DNA of 64,000 bases from Anticarsia gemmatalis (lineage: Eukaryota > Arthropoda > Insecta > Lepidoptera > Erebidae), in NCBI RefSeq assembly GCF_050436995.1, contig NC_134746.1:10352501-10416500 (forward strand). The letters are read 5' to 3'. The notes beneath the pieces are model-generated. The model saw only the letters and a program-made list of their open reading frames with translations. It did not search any database and was not told the origin of the DNA. This document shows positions 39,091 to 47,990 of the stretch, in pieces. Within the stretch, counting starts at the first letter, position 1. Every line of letters begins with the position of its first letter. The translations under genes were made by a program, and so were the position numbers.

Positions 39091-39096
39091 TTTATT
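39091..39096 (-). other. Polyadenylation signal of Atac1
   Basis: AATAAA on the minus strand, starting seven bases after the TAG stop of Atac1. This implies a very short 3' UTR if it is the signal used. Confidence 0.6.
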
Positions 39097-39102
39097 TTTA
39101 GA

Positions 39103-40080
39103 CTACATGGGTTGTCGCACAGGTATTAGCCTCTCAGCTGGTAGTAACTTCACAACACAGTCTGTGCAGTAGTCAGTGCCAGTGTTGTCCGTCCACCTTG
39201 CACCTAAGAACCCTGTTTTCTGGCAACCAACACACATTGTTTTAGTTTGATACACCGGTGCAGTTTCATCCAACAGTCTTTGTTCCTTTGCAGATTTAAG
39301 TAATTCTATCATATATTTGTTATTACTTTTAATGTCTAATGTGGTCATAGTGTCATGGGCTTCTCCACCATCATATGGATCTTCCATAGTGACAGGAACA
39401 TGAAGTTGTGGAAAGAAGGTTGACTTTTTATAAAAAGTAGACTTCTTTTCTCTACCAATTCCCTTTGGAGCTCTACCAGGTATGGGCAAACCAGCCTTAG
39501 CTAATTTGGCAAAATACTTTTGTATCCTGCTCATGACTTGTATAGGTGTTCTTGTGCCTAGAGCTTGAGCTATTTTCTTGTACCGGCGAGCTTCAATAAC
39601 TTCCTCAGGGTAAATTTCAAGAAGTTCCTCCAATCTCTTCTGTTCCTCGCAGGACCATAACTGATTGAATGTCTCAGGTTTATTGTCAGTGAACTTGCGA
39701 CCTCTGACCTTCATGCCGGAGTCGAGGTCATCCATATTTGGTTTAGTGTCTCTTATATCATCACCGTCAAGAGATGCATCAATTCCATAATTACTCCAGT
39801 TTATATTTGGTAGCTCAGGTATAGTTTGTCGGTCGGGAAAATTATGATTACCTGATTTTACTTCTTCAATAAAATTCAGTGGATCCTCCATGGCTGTGTT
39901 CTGAGCCTGTGATAAATCTTCTATGTCCTTCAAAGCCTTGACTTTTAAAGCTTCCAACTTAACAATGTATTTCAGCAGATCGCAGTAGTCTTTGTTGCCG
40001 CGTAGAGCGAGGTGATCGGTTTCAAAAGCGAATTCTTCATCAGACTCCTGATTTTCAGATTCTATTATATCAATCTCCAT
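39103..40080 (-). CDS. Atac1: ZZZ3/Atac1-like subunit of the ATAC acetyltransferase complex
   Basis: Encodes 325 residues in one exon. ZZZ3 (Atac1 in Drosophila) is a subunit of the nuclear ATAC histone acetyltransferase complex. The N-terminus is acidic (residues 1-25). A leucine-rich helical segment follows at about 35-60. A SANT/Myb domain at about 139-194 contains LWSCEEQKRLEELLEIYP and RRYKKIAQALGTRTPIQV then MSRIQKYF, followed by the KAGLPIPGRAPKG segment typical of ZZZ3. Near the C-terminus a zinc-finger-like stretch has CVGC (about 283-286) and DYCTDC (about 303-308). Only four cysteines are visible, so the ZZ finger is reduced. The frame is also open to a Met six codons upstream (40098). 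I prefer 40080 because TTTTTTCCAG, a good splice acceptor, ends five bases before it, suggesting an untranslated first exon. The length fits insect Atac1, far shorter than vertebrate ZZZ3. Confidence 0.9.
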   Translation of the reverse strand: MEIDIIESENQESDEEFAFETDHLALRGNKDYCDLLKYIVKLEALKVKALKDIEDLSQAQNTAMEDPLNFIEEVKSGNHNFPDRQTIPELPNINWSNYGIDASLDGDDIRDTKPNMDDLDSGMKVRGRKFTDNKPETFNQLWSCEEQKRLEELLEIYPEEVIEARRYKKIAQALGTRTPIQVMSRIQKYFAKLAKAGLPIPGRAPKGIGREKKSTFYKKSTFFPQLHVPVTMEDPYDGGEAHDTMTTLDIKSNNKYMIELLKSAKEQRLLDETAPVYQTKTMCVGCQKTGFLGARWTDNTGTDYCTDCVVKLLPAERLIPVRQPM

Positions 40081-40131
40081 TTTTTCTGGAAAAAACATAG
40101 ATGGTGTTAAGATTAGTTTATTCTTAAGACA
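40081..40131. promoter_or_regulatory. Short intergenic region between divergent start codons
   Basis: Only 51 bases separate the Atac1 start (minus) from the start of the plus-strand exon at 40132. Either this is a compact bidirectional promoter, or one or both transcripts begin in an upstream exon and overlap the other gene. The acceptor-like TTTTTTCCAG on the minus strand (40086-40095) favours the second option for Atac1. No TATA box is seen. Confidence 0.4.
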
Positions 40132-40546
40132 ATGAACGTAACTTCAGGCATAAAACTGCCGGGCAGTCCAAAGAGATTGAGTGTTAAAATTAAAAACAAA
40201 CTAAACAGTGTACAACAACAGAAAAAATGTAAACCTGAATATCGGAGCACGTCGCTTGAAGGATGGTCTGGAAGGTAAGCCAAACTTAAGACTTCAACGT
40301 AATAATACAGTCAATAAATTATATGTCTTGAAGTTTGTTTTATATTATTCAAAATATAAAAACAGCAATGCAAAACAGTTTCCAACACTGGGATTCAATG
40401 CCTCCTATGTCATTAATGTCAGACAGAAAAGTCACGTTCCGAAGATAACGTATAGAACGTTAGCTTCGGAACGCGAAGACAAATTTGCGCATGAAATATT
40501 ACATCCATATTGTTTGAAATTATTATACTGTTTAAAATTCGATTAA
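40132..40546 (+). CDS. Small unrecognised spliced gene, divergent from Atac1
   Basis: Exon 1 (40132-40274) encodes 47 codons plus two bases, starting MNVTSGIKLPGSPKRLSVKI and ending RSTSLEGWSG, then a strong donor (GGAAG/GTAAGC). It is lysine-rich and looks coding. An in-frame TAG at 40114 makes the Met at 40132 the likely start. Exon 2 is ambiguous. With an acceptor at 40365 the frame continues 59 codons to a stop at 40544-40546, giving 107 residues and a 91-base intron. With acceptors at 40378 or 40333 it uses another frame ending in SDRKVTFRR at a stop at 40446-40448, giving 70 or 85 residues; its KVTF resembles a PP1-docking motif. Neither acceptor has a good pyrimidine tract. I do not recognise the protein and give no function. 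Exon 1 is much more certain than exon 2. Confidence 0.5.
40435..40473. repeat. 17-bp stem-loop near the end of the small plus-strand gene
   Basis: CGTTCCGAAGATAACGT at 40435-40451 pairs with ACGTTAGCTTCGGAACG at 40457-40473 with one mismatch and a 5-base loop. It overlaps the shorter of the two possible stop codons of the plus-strand gene. Confidence 0.7.
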
Positions 40547-42928
40547 TTCAAATATATTTTATTACTATCACCCAAAATTTAAATACATATCAATAACCCC
40601 TCAGTACAATATTGTTACTTGACTCCCTTATTTTTACATGTTCGGAACGCGTACTACCACATTGAGTTTCACGCCATCTAGTGAATAAGTTTAACACTCG
40701 TAGCTTTTAGCTACATCTGAAGTAGAGGGCGCTGCTAAACTTGAAGTACAGATTGTACAGAGGGCTTTTGAAAGGAAGCTCTTTGAAGTATACCCAGGTT
40801 CTTCTTATTTAACAAAAGGAAATATAGAGCGCGCTGTTCATGTTTACTCTATCTATCCCAAATGGAATAATATTCCAGAGATTTGTATTTCCAAATTGCG
40901 CAGTTAGCACGACATAATCATTTGGTACCAATCTAATCGCGTTGAACAGTTAGTGCTTGTTCCAACTTTAACCATTTTTAACATCTAATATTAGGTATTA
41001 TGTACTCACTTATCGATTTTATTTGAAAAATTCAACACTTTAAAGTAAAAAAGAAACACCTTATTACGAAATACTATGCGAAATAAATCAACATTGGGAC
41101 GCGTTTGCATAAATATTATACAACCAAATCAGCAACTGCCATTATTGTGATTGACCTCACCATCTTCTCACGATGAGTTCTCTTTAGAAAGAATGACCCA
41201 GAAATAGAACATAAACATTTCATAATATTTCATAACATGAATGAAAGTCTGCCTGTTCTATTTTTTATACGCTACAAGTCTGGTGGAAAGGTCACGAGAA
41301 TAACATCAAACTTGGATGCCTAGTCCGTGGTATATAAAGGTGGTTTCCACTTCGATTATAATGGCTGTAGGTCAGCTTGTAGGCAGTGTAGGCGGACGTC
41401 CGTGTCAACCAGATAAAACAAAAACTCGCGGAGAAAAGTTCTTGTAAACTCACCTGGTTGGAAAGTAAAGTTTTTCCATGTTTAGGTACCTAAAAGCTAG
41501 GTTTTTCAAAGTATTTACACTATCTAGCTGTATCTACCTAGGGTAAAGCACCCAGTAGTCAGCCCCCAACCAGTAGTCAGCCTTTACAGGCTTTATATCC
41601 ATATAATTAGTGTAGAAAATAGTAAAGACCAATAAAATAATCATTAATCGAATCTGTATAATCTTATTGACTAATATGCACAATTACTATTCGATAGCAT
41701 GGCAGGTTGACGTGTTACACTCATTCTTGTGAACTGCCATCAAAGACATGACCAAAAACGTCGCCATTGCTATTTTTTTGTTAAGGATTCGTGTTTTAGT
41801 TTTTGGCATGTTTTTAAATGAATTTGATGCAATATGGAACGAATTGATATTTTATGCTAGTATTTAATAGTTTATCTTCGATAAAATCATGCATTGCAGG
41901 CGTTTTATTTGTCTTTTGTATTATAAATTAACGTGGCCGACTATTGGGTTTGCAAAATATGAAGTTGATCCAGTACTCGGCCATGAGTGGCTGACTACTG
42001 GTTTTTTTGCAATTCTCATATATGTGGTTGAAATTAACAGGGCGAATACTTCTCAACATAACTATTGCGTTGAGCTAAACTCTTCTAAGACAAAAATAGT
42101 ATTTTACCAGTAGTCGGCCGCATATAAAGTCAGTGAATTTCATGAGGCCGACCATTGGACCTACATATCCCATAGTCGGCCGTCAGTTTTGCCAAATGAA
42201 ATTGGGTCTTAAATCCTTTCATTAAGGTTCAAATTTGTGGACGGCTATGTTGGCACAAAACTTAGTTACTTGTTTTCGAATAGTATCATATCAAAAAGAC
42301 CAAAAGATCTGTATAAAGAGGAATAATTGTCATGTGCTATGGTAGCGATCAAAAATGTTATGAAAATCATGGAAACGAGTCGAGTACTTGGCATTTCACA
42401 CATTATTATGACACTACAAGTCCGAAATCGTTTAATAGTCTCACAAATGCCTCGTACCATTAAGCTAGACTAAGTGCACTCCCAAAAACAAATGACTGCC
42501 CTAAGAAACTGGTCACGATATGCTGGAATCAGCTTCCAGTTTCACCGGATGCAGCTGAATACCAGTGTTTTACATGGAGCAACTGCCTATATGACCTCCA
42601 CAACCCAGTTACCTGGGCTATACCACGACTACCATAAGACTGGTTATCAGATTTTCAAGCTTCTGACTAATGGCAACGATTGCCAGAGATCCTTGAATGC
42701 CCGCCGGGACCTACAATTTACCATGCCTTCCGAAACACGAAGGAATTTTGGGAAATGAGAAAAGAAAGGAATGATACCAGTTACTTCTATCATCTACCTT
42801 CTATTTCCTAGCCTACCATTGACTTATGTTTCAACACATCAAGAAAGCTAAAATAGTTTTATAGAAGAAGAGAGCATCTTTTGTAGATTGGGGAGAGTTG
42901 AGAAACAGAAGGAATAAAGGAACAGAAA

Positions 42929-44056
42929 ATCTGGGGGCACGGAAGTGCCCCCGCAAGTCGAGCAAAAAAAAGCGGCACGGCCGTAACATACTTTTCTCGA
43001 AGCAATTCGGGCTATTTTTGACACCCCTATAATTTCGTTGTGGATAAAACAAGAAGCCTGGATTTTCAGCAAGTAATTAGTCATTGTATAAACACGGTAT
43101 ATTTAAAATTTCAGTCAAATTGAACCAGTAGTTTAAGAATGACAACTTGTTAAAATTTTGAATTTTGTCACTCACTGATTCACTGACTCACTGACTCACC
43201 GATCATCAAAAGTCTAAGGTACTTCTAGCAGACTTAGAAGCTTAAAATTTAGAATACAAATAGGGTTTAGTGTCTTAATCATGGGAAAAATTTAATATTT
43301 TCTAATTTCGGTCCAGTTTTCTAAATACACCAACTGCAACAATAACTTTGTAATCCCATATAAATGTATAAGATTACAAGGTTACATTTGCAGTTAATGA
43401 ATTATTATTACTGTAGAAAATAAAATAAATAGGTGTAATTAGGTACCTACTATATGAGGCATAACGGGAGGGGGTAAAGGGTGGGTAAGGGTGTTTAGCC
43501 CATGAAACTGAACAACATTCCCACAGGAAAATATGTTGAATTATGAAAAAAAAACGTCTTTCCATACAAATTGGACTTATGTTCGCTCTACAAAAAGAAG
43601 TGAGATGCCATCAAAAACATTCTGTAAAAACCTCAAGTCTCGCCGTAAAAAGTTGTGAGATCTATATAATACCAAGTCGATTAATCTATTTAGTCTCTAC
43701 TTAAAGGACCTTCTGTCTTAAGTTATTACGTATGTTATTATCATGCCAATTTAAAAAAAATACCTTTAAAACAAATAGATCGACTTGGTCATCGCAAGAA
43801 AACACAAATTCGCCATTAACATTTCAGGAGCATTAATTTCTCGTCGTGCTGTGTAGTGTGATCATGCGATGACCAGGTCGGTCTCTTTGTTTTAAAGGTA
43901 TTTTTTTTAAATTGGCATGATAATAACATACGTAATAACTTAAGACAGAAGGTCCTTTAAGTAGAGACTAAATAGATTAATCGACTTGGTATTATATAGA
44001 TCTCACAACTTTTTACGGCGAGACTTGAGGTTTTTACAGAATGTTTTTGATGGCAT
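42929..44056 (-). mobile_element. Foldback/hairpin element, copy D, nested in a DNA transposon
   Basis: Inverted orientation. The terminal hairpin is at 42933-42952 and the arm end ATGCCATC (minus) is at 44056. It is shorter in the loop than A, C and E, because part of the TGATTATTAGT...CACTACACAGC segment is missing. It lies inside the 41541-44887 transposon and so inserted after it. Non-coding; the 73- and 78-codon frames here are the same pseudo-frames seen in A, C and E. Confidence 0.88.
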
Positions 44057-44154
44057 AAACTTTTATCGCTGTGAACCGTGTGAAGAAAGATTGACTAGAA
44101 AACATTTAGAAATCAATTACCTAAGTGCTAATAACTATAAATTAAAATCTTGAA

Positions 44155-44513
44155 AACCCCCGATTTCACAATATATTTTTTGATTTCATACTTTTTATAG
44201 GTTGGTGGTTAGGTTAAGCCATTCTGACTTTCCCACCACCAGCTTTCTCAGCATGCGAAGCCATTTGAGACCCCGTCCGAGTAAATTTGCAGACATTCGG
44301 TTAATCTCCCCACTTTAACCCACTACAACTTTTAAACGGCTCCACCGATTTTCATCAAACATGTCTAAAAAGACTCGCACATATGTCACCTTTAATTTAA
44401 AAAAACTAAATTGAAATCACTGCATCCTTTCGGGAGTTATGATGCCATAGATAGACAGACACGCAGACAGACACGTCGAACCTTATAACACCCCTCTTTT
44501 TGCGTCGGGGGTT
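44155..44513 (+). repeat. RTE-like 3' fragment with inverted 9-bp ends
   Basis: Contains GGCTCCACCGATTTTCATCA, TTTCGGGAGTTATGATGCCA, a CAGACAGACACG run and CTTTTTGCGTCGGGGGTTAA, as in a widespread insect RTE-type retroelement tail. AACCCCCGA at 44155-44163 and TCGGGGGTT at 44505-44513 are exact inverted copies. Inserted in the 41541-44887 transposon. Confidence 0.6.
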
Positions 44514-44893
44514 AAAAATTAATGGATGTATAAATTGTACTGCATGGTATTATTGCAAATGTGCTTTATTTCCTGGAGATTTCAATAAAAATATATTTAA
44601 AATAGAACATTTGTATTGAGTAAGTAAGAGGCTGACTACTGGGTAAGATATGGCTGACTACTGGCGAAATGGGGCTGACTACTGGTAAAAAGTGCCATAT
44701 TTTGTTTAATGTGGTTTTTTTCCATAATAATCTTATGAATATGATATTTTGTTATTTTTTTTTTAAAGTTTAATAAATTACCTTTCATACAATGACTAAT
44801 GATTTTACATCTAGTTGTAAATGTTAAAAATATGGCTAAATCAAATTGACATTTTCACTAAAAGGCTGACTACTGGGTGGTTTACCCTACCTA

Positions 44894-46669
44894 CCTTTTA
44901 CTAACAAGTTTATACATTTAGGTAGAATAATCGTTACGGAGAATAATAAACTAGAACTAAGTATATTTTATAAGCAATGACTTTAAAGTTCGAAGGACTC
45001 CTATCCTCAGCAGTCATAGCACCGCAAATGTAGAATATTAGATTCGAATTATTCGGGTCTAGTCGCGTTTCGTGCTTGAGTATAATGTGTACCTATATCG
45101 GTATATTTTTGACTAGGCATTAGCCAAAATACAAGAGGCCTATAGTTTTAACAGCTTTGTGCCGTGGAGTGCATGAACTGCTTATAATTTGGACCTCAGC
45201 CAGACTGGATCGTCTCATGCAATATACCCCAGTAACCAACCAAAGTGAAGTCCTAACCGTTATGGAGCGAAGTGATTTGCGTTTATAACATACGTGCTCT
45301 TTATAAATGCAAGCGTAGCTGTATTAAGTAAATGTTTTGTTTTAATTTGACCGTTTAATTGAGTTGTGTAATAAAATCAAGGTAACGTGTTTTGGCATAG
45401 GAAAAGTAATTTTCAATTTGCTTCTAAATTTTTCTCCGTAGATTCAGACTTTTGGTTATCAACTTATTTATATGATGGCTTATCAACTAATTTATTTATA
45501 CTCTAAGGCTGTAAATAGAGGGGTACTTAGGCAGTAAGTACAGATCAATATTAAAATTCAAACGCAATTTTATGATTTTAGCCAAAGTTTACTCTATCGT
45601 CATCCTTTGAAAACTGACTTTTTTATTTCATCCAGAATGGATTTTTCAATTATAGCTATAATTGGAAACTAAAAACACCCTCATAACGCCTTCTACTTGT
45701 CAGATAGGTTCTTTATAAAGCAGACATTTTAAACATAAGTGAACCTATTTCATCTACTTTGTCTACCCACCCATATGTCTGTCTACTTACGCAACAAAGG
45801 CCATTTGACCTTGTTATTGTAAAGGAATACGAGTAATACACAACTACACAGGTAGGTACCTATAATTGCTTGGCAGTCAGTGAAATGAAACTATTTGTAA
45901 GGGACAACTCAGCCACTCAAAAGGATTGCCCTATATTATTTTCTTTTGTACCCGTTGAGTATATTTTTGGTAGAACGCACATCCTTTAGGTCGTATTTTT
46001 TCTGTTTATTTATTATTCACGTAGTACAATTTCTTGGGACATACCGTGATGTTATTTTGTAACCAGTTTAGTTTTCTTCATATTATTTATTTCTAATTTA
46101 CTTACTATAGCATAAAATCTTTACGAAGCGAAGGTTTAATTTTACATATAACAAAGTGTTGGGTGGATCTTGTAAGAATCTCAAAAACCAAATGTAAAAT
46201 TATTGCACTCATCATTCTCACTTCGGTTAACTGTAATTTTCAGTGACAAAAATTAATACTGCCGACTGTTTGACCTAAAGCCTTCCCTACATTCAGGATA
46301 ATGTAAGACGAAGACTCTGAAAATACCTACTAGACCCAGAATATTATGATACTAGTAAAAACCTCACTAGAACTTGGTAAGAAACATAAATTATTTGGTA
46401 GCACGAAACATGTTCGGAACTGATGTAACGGCCATACGTAACCCATTTTAGGATAGCACTCTCTCAGAGGAGCCTGGAGCGAGATATGCGAGTGTTTTAA
46501 ATAAACAAAGATGTGAGATGGCAAGGCCTAGTCTCGGCAACCACCCGGACATAACATTGATACCAAGCGCAGGCATTTACATGTATTATGTATTTTTGTA
46601 GGCAAGCTTGATACAACCGCATAGATCTTGGAGTCTCTTCGATTTTTTATACACGCGTAGTTCCTAGAC
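44894..46669. other. AT-rich intergenic DNA, no gene seen
   Basis: No coding signal or recognised repeat. Confidence 0.5.
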
Positions 46670-46750
46670 ATATAATTTCACTCCTTGTCCCTTGAAGGGT
46701 AAGCAAGCAGAGACCAGAAGCATGCTACGATCATTGCAAGCTTGCTTTAA
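46670..46750 (+). repeat. GGGTAGGCAGAGACC dispersed repeat
   Basis: TTTCACTCCTTGTCCCTTGA then AGGGTAAGCAAGCAGAGACC and a TACGATCATTGCAAGCTTGC block. Related to the pair at 47835-47990. The 62-codon frame starting here is not a gene. Confidence 0.55.
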
Positions 46751-47834
46751 TTCAATTGTACTTTTAAGATCTACTGTCTTGATATTTTCACTATTTCCAA
46801 ACATAATAAAACAGGAATTAATTTACGTAATTGGTCCTGTAGTTTCAGTGATTGGGGTGTCTGTTAACCATCGAAGCTAAGCGACCGCAATAGGTCTTCT
46901 AGTACCTAGTGCAAAATCCATCAATGATTCGTATTTCGAAGATTATGCAAGCCTACTATTAAGGTTTTCATTGAATTCTTTACACGTGTTCTTTAGTGGG
47001 TAGACCAAATATTTAAACGAGAAGAATTCCTTTGATTTTCCACAATGTACGTAACATTCTTAGAAATTATTACATTTTCGTACACCAACGTGTAACAGCA
47101 TCTTTGAGCCCACTCATTGGAAATATACGGTAAAAAACAGTTACTTTGTAACTTGTAACGTTTTTAAACATCATAGGAAAATAATTATGACGTCATGAGT
47201 AATGAGTAGGTAGGTAATGAAACGAATAAAAATGAGTATTTTTTAATTAAAAAATAGGCATTTCATAGCAAAGTTACTTAGATTTTTCATGTCAGGAGAA
47301 TTGTGTACCAATTTGTTAGCTACGATACTGCATGATACACAGAAGAGACAAAACACAAAAGTATGCTTAAATTTTAATGCGTAAGTGCTACTTACGCTAC
47401 AAAATTAACTTGAATTTTGAAACAGAAACATTAATGTTCAGTAGTGCTTCACAATTCGTTCGTATTCATAATATTTAACACTGAAAAGTGAACGAAAATA
47501 AGTAATAGCATTACGTTTTCTAAATTATCGTGGTTATTCCGGCAAGTTGTGAGTGTAGCAGCGAGTTCATTGAGCACCCACGCGCGCTAATTACTGTGCA
47601 AACGTTTGCTCTGCATGAGATAAATGTTGCGGAGTTACTCAGAAACCACTGACATTTAGAAATGACCAGATAATGGATAATATATTTTTAGTTAGACGTT
47701 TAAATATAAAAAGGTATTTAAATCTATTACCATATTTCTCAGCACAAAGAATTTGACTTTTTTCGCCAAATATTTTGAAATTTCGTTTTGTAGTTTCATG
47801 ACCTCAATAGAATAAAGTTGCAGTGTTTTGCACG

Positions 47835-47990
47835 ACCCTGTGGTCTCTGCCTACCCAAATGTAAATAAGGCGTAATTTTATGTATACGTGCAAAAATACT
47901 GTAATCACGCCTTCTTCCCATAAGGGTAGGCTGAGACCAGATAACGTGACTTGATACGATCCTTACAAACTTCCTTTGCTTCATTCATAT
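47835..47990. repeat. Two head-to-head GGGTAGGCAGAGACC repeats
   Basis: The left copy is inverted (TGTGGTCTCTGCCTACCC at about 47839) and the right copy is direct (ATCACGCCTTCTTCCCATAA then GGGTAGGCTGAGACCAG at about 47925). The right copy continues into GATACGATCCTTACAAACTT, as in the copy at 46670. Together they form an imperfect inverted repeat. Confidence 0.6.

Larger units (their letters stand above)
41541..44887. mobile_element. DNA transposon with GGGTAAA ends and GGCTGACTACTGG boxes
   Basis: The left end GGGTAAAGCACCCAGTAGTC and the right end GACTACTGGGTGGTTTACCC are inverted copies with one or two mismatches. The flanks carry the same six bases, TACCTA (41535-41540 and 44888-44893), a possible target duplication. 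The 13-mer GGCTGACTACTGG or its complement occurs repeatedly near both ends: two boxes at the left (from 41552) and four at the right (about 44631, 44653, 44673 and 44866). Others, some altered, lie inside at about 41933, 41990, 42106 and 42147. These look like subterminal transposase-binding sites. Copy D of the foldback element and an RTE-like fragment are nested inside; without them the element is about 1.9 kb. I could not read an intact transposase. The superfamily is not assigned. Confidence 0.7.

Noticed and set aside
42474..42758. 94-codon frame inside the GGGTAAA transposon as a possible transposase remnant
   Set aside because: No catalytic motif or recognisable similarity in any frame; other frames over the same bases have stops.
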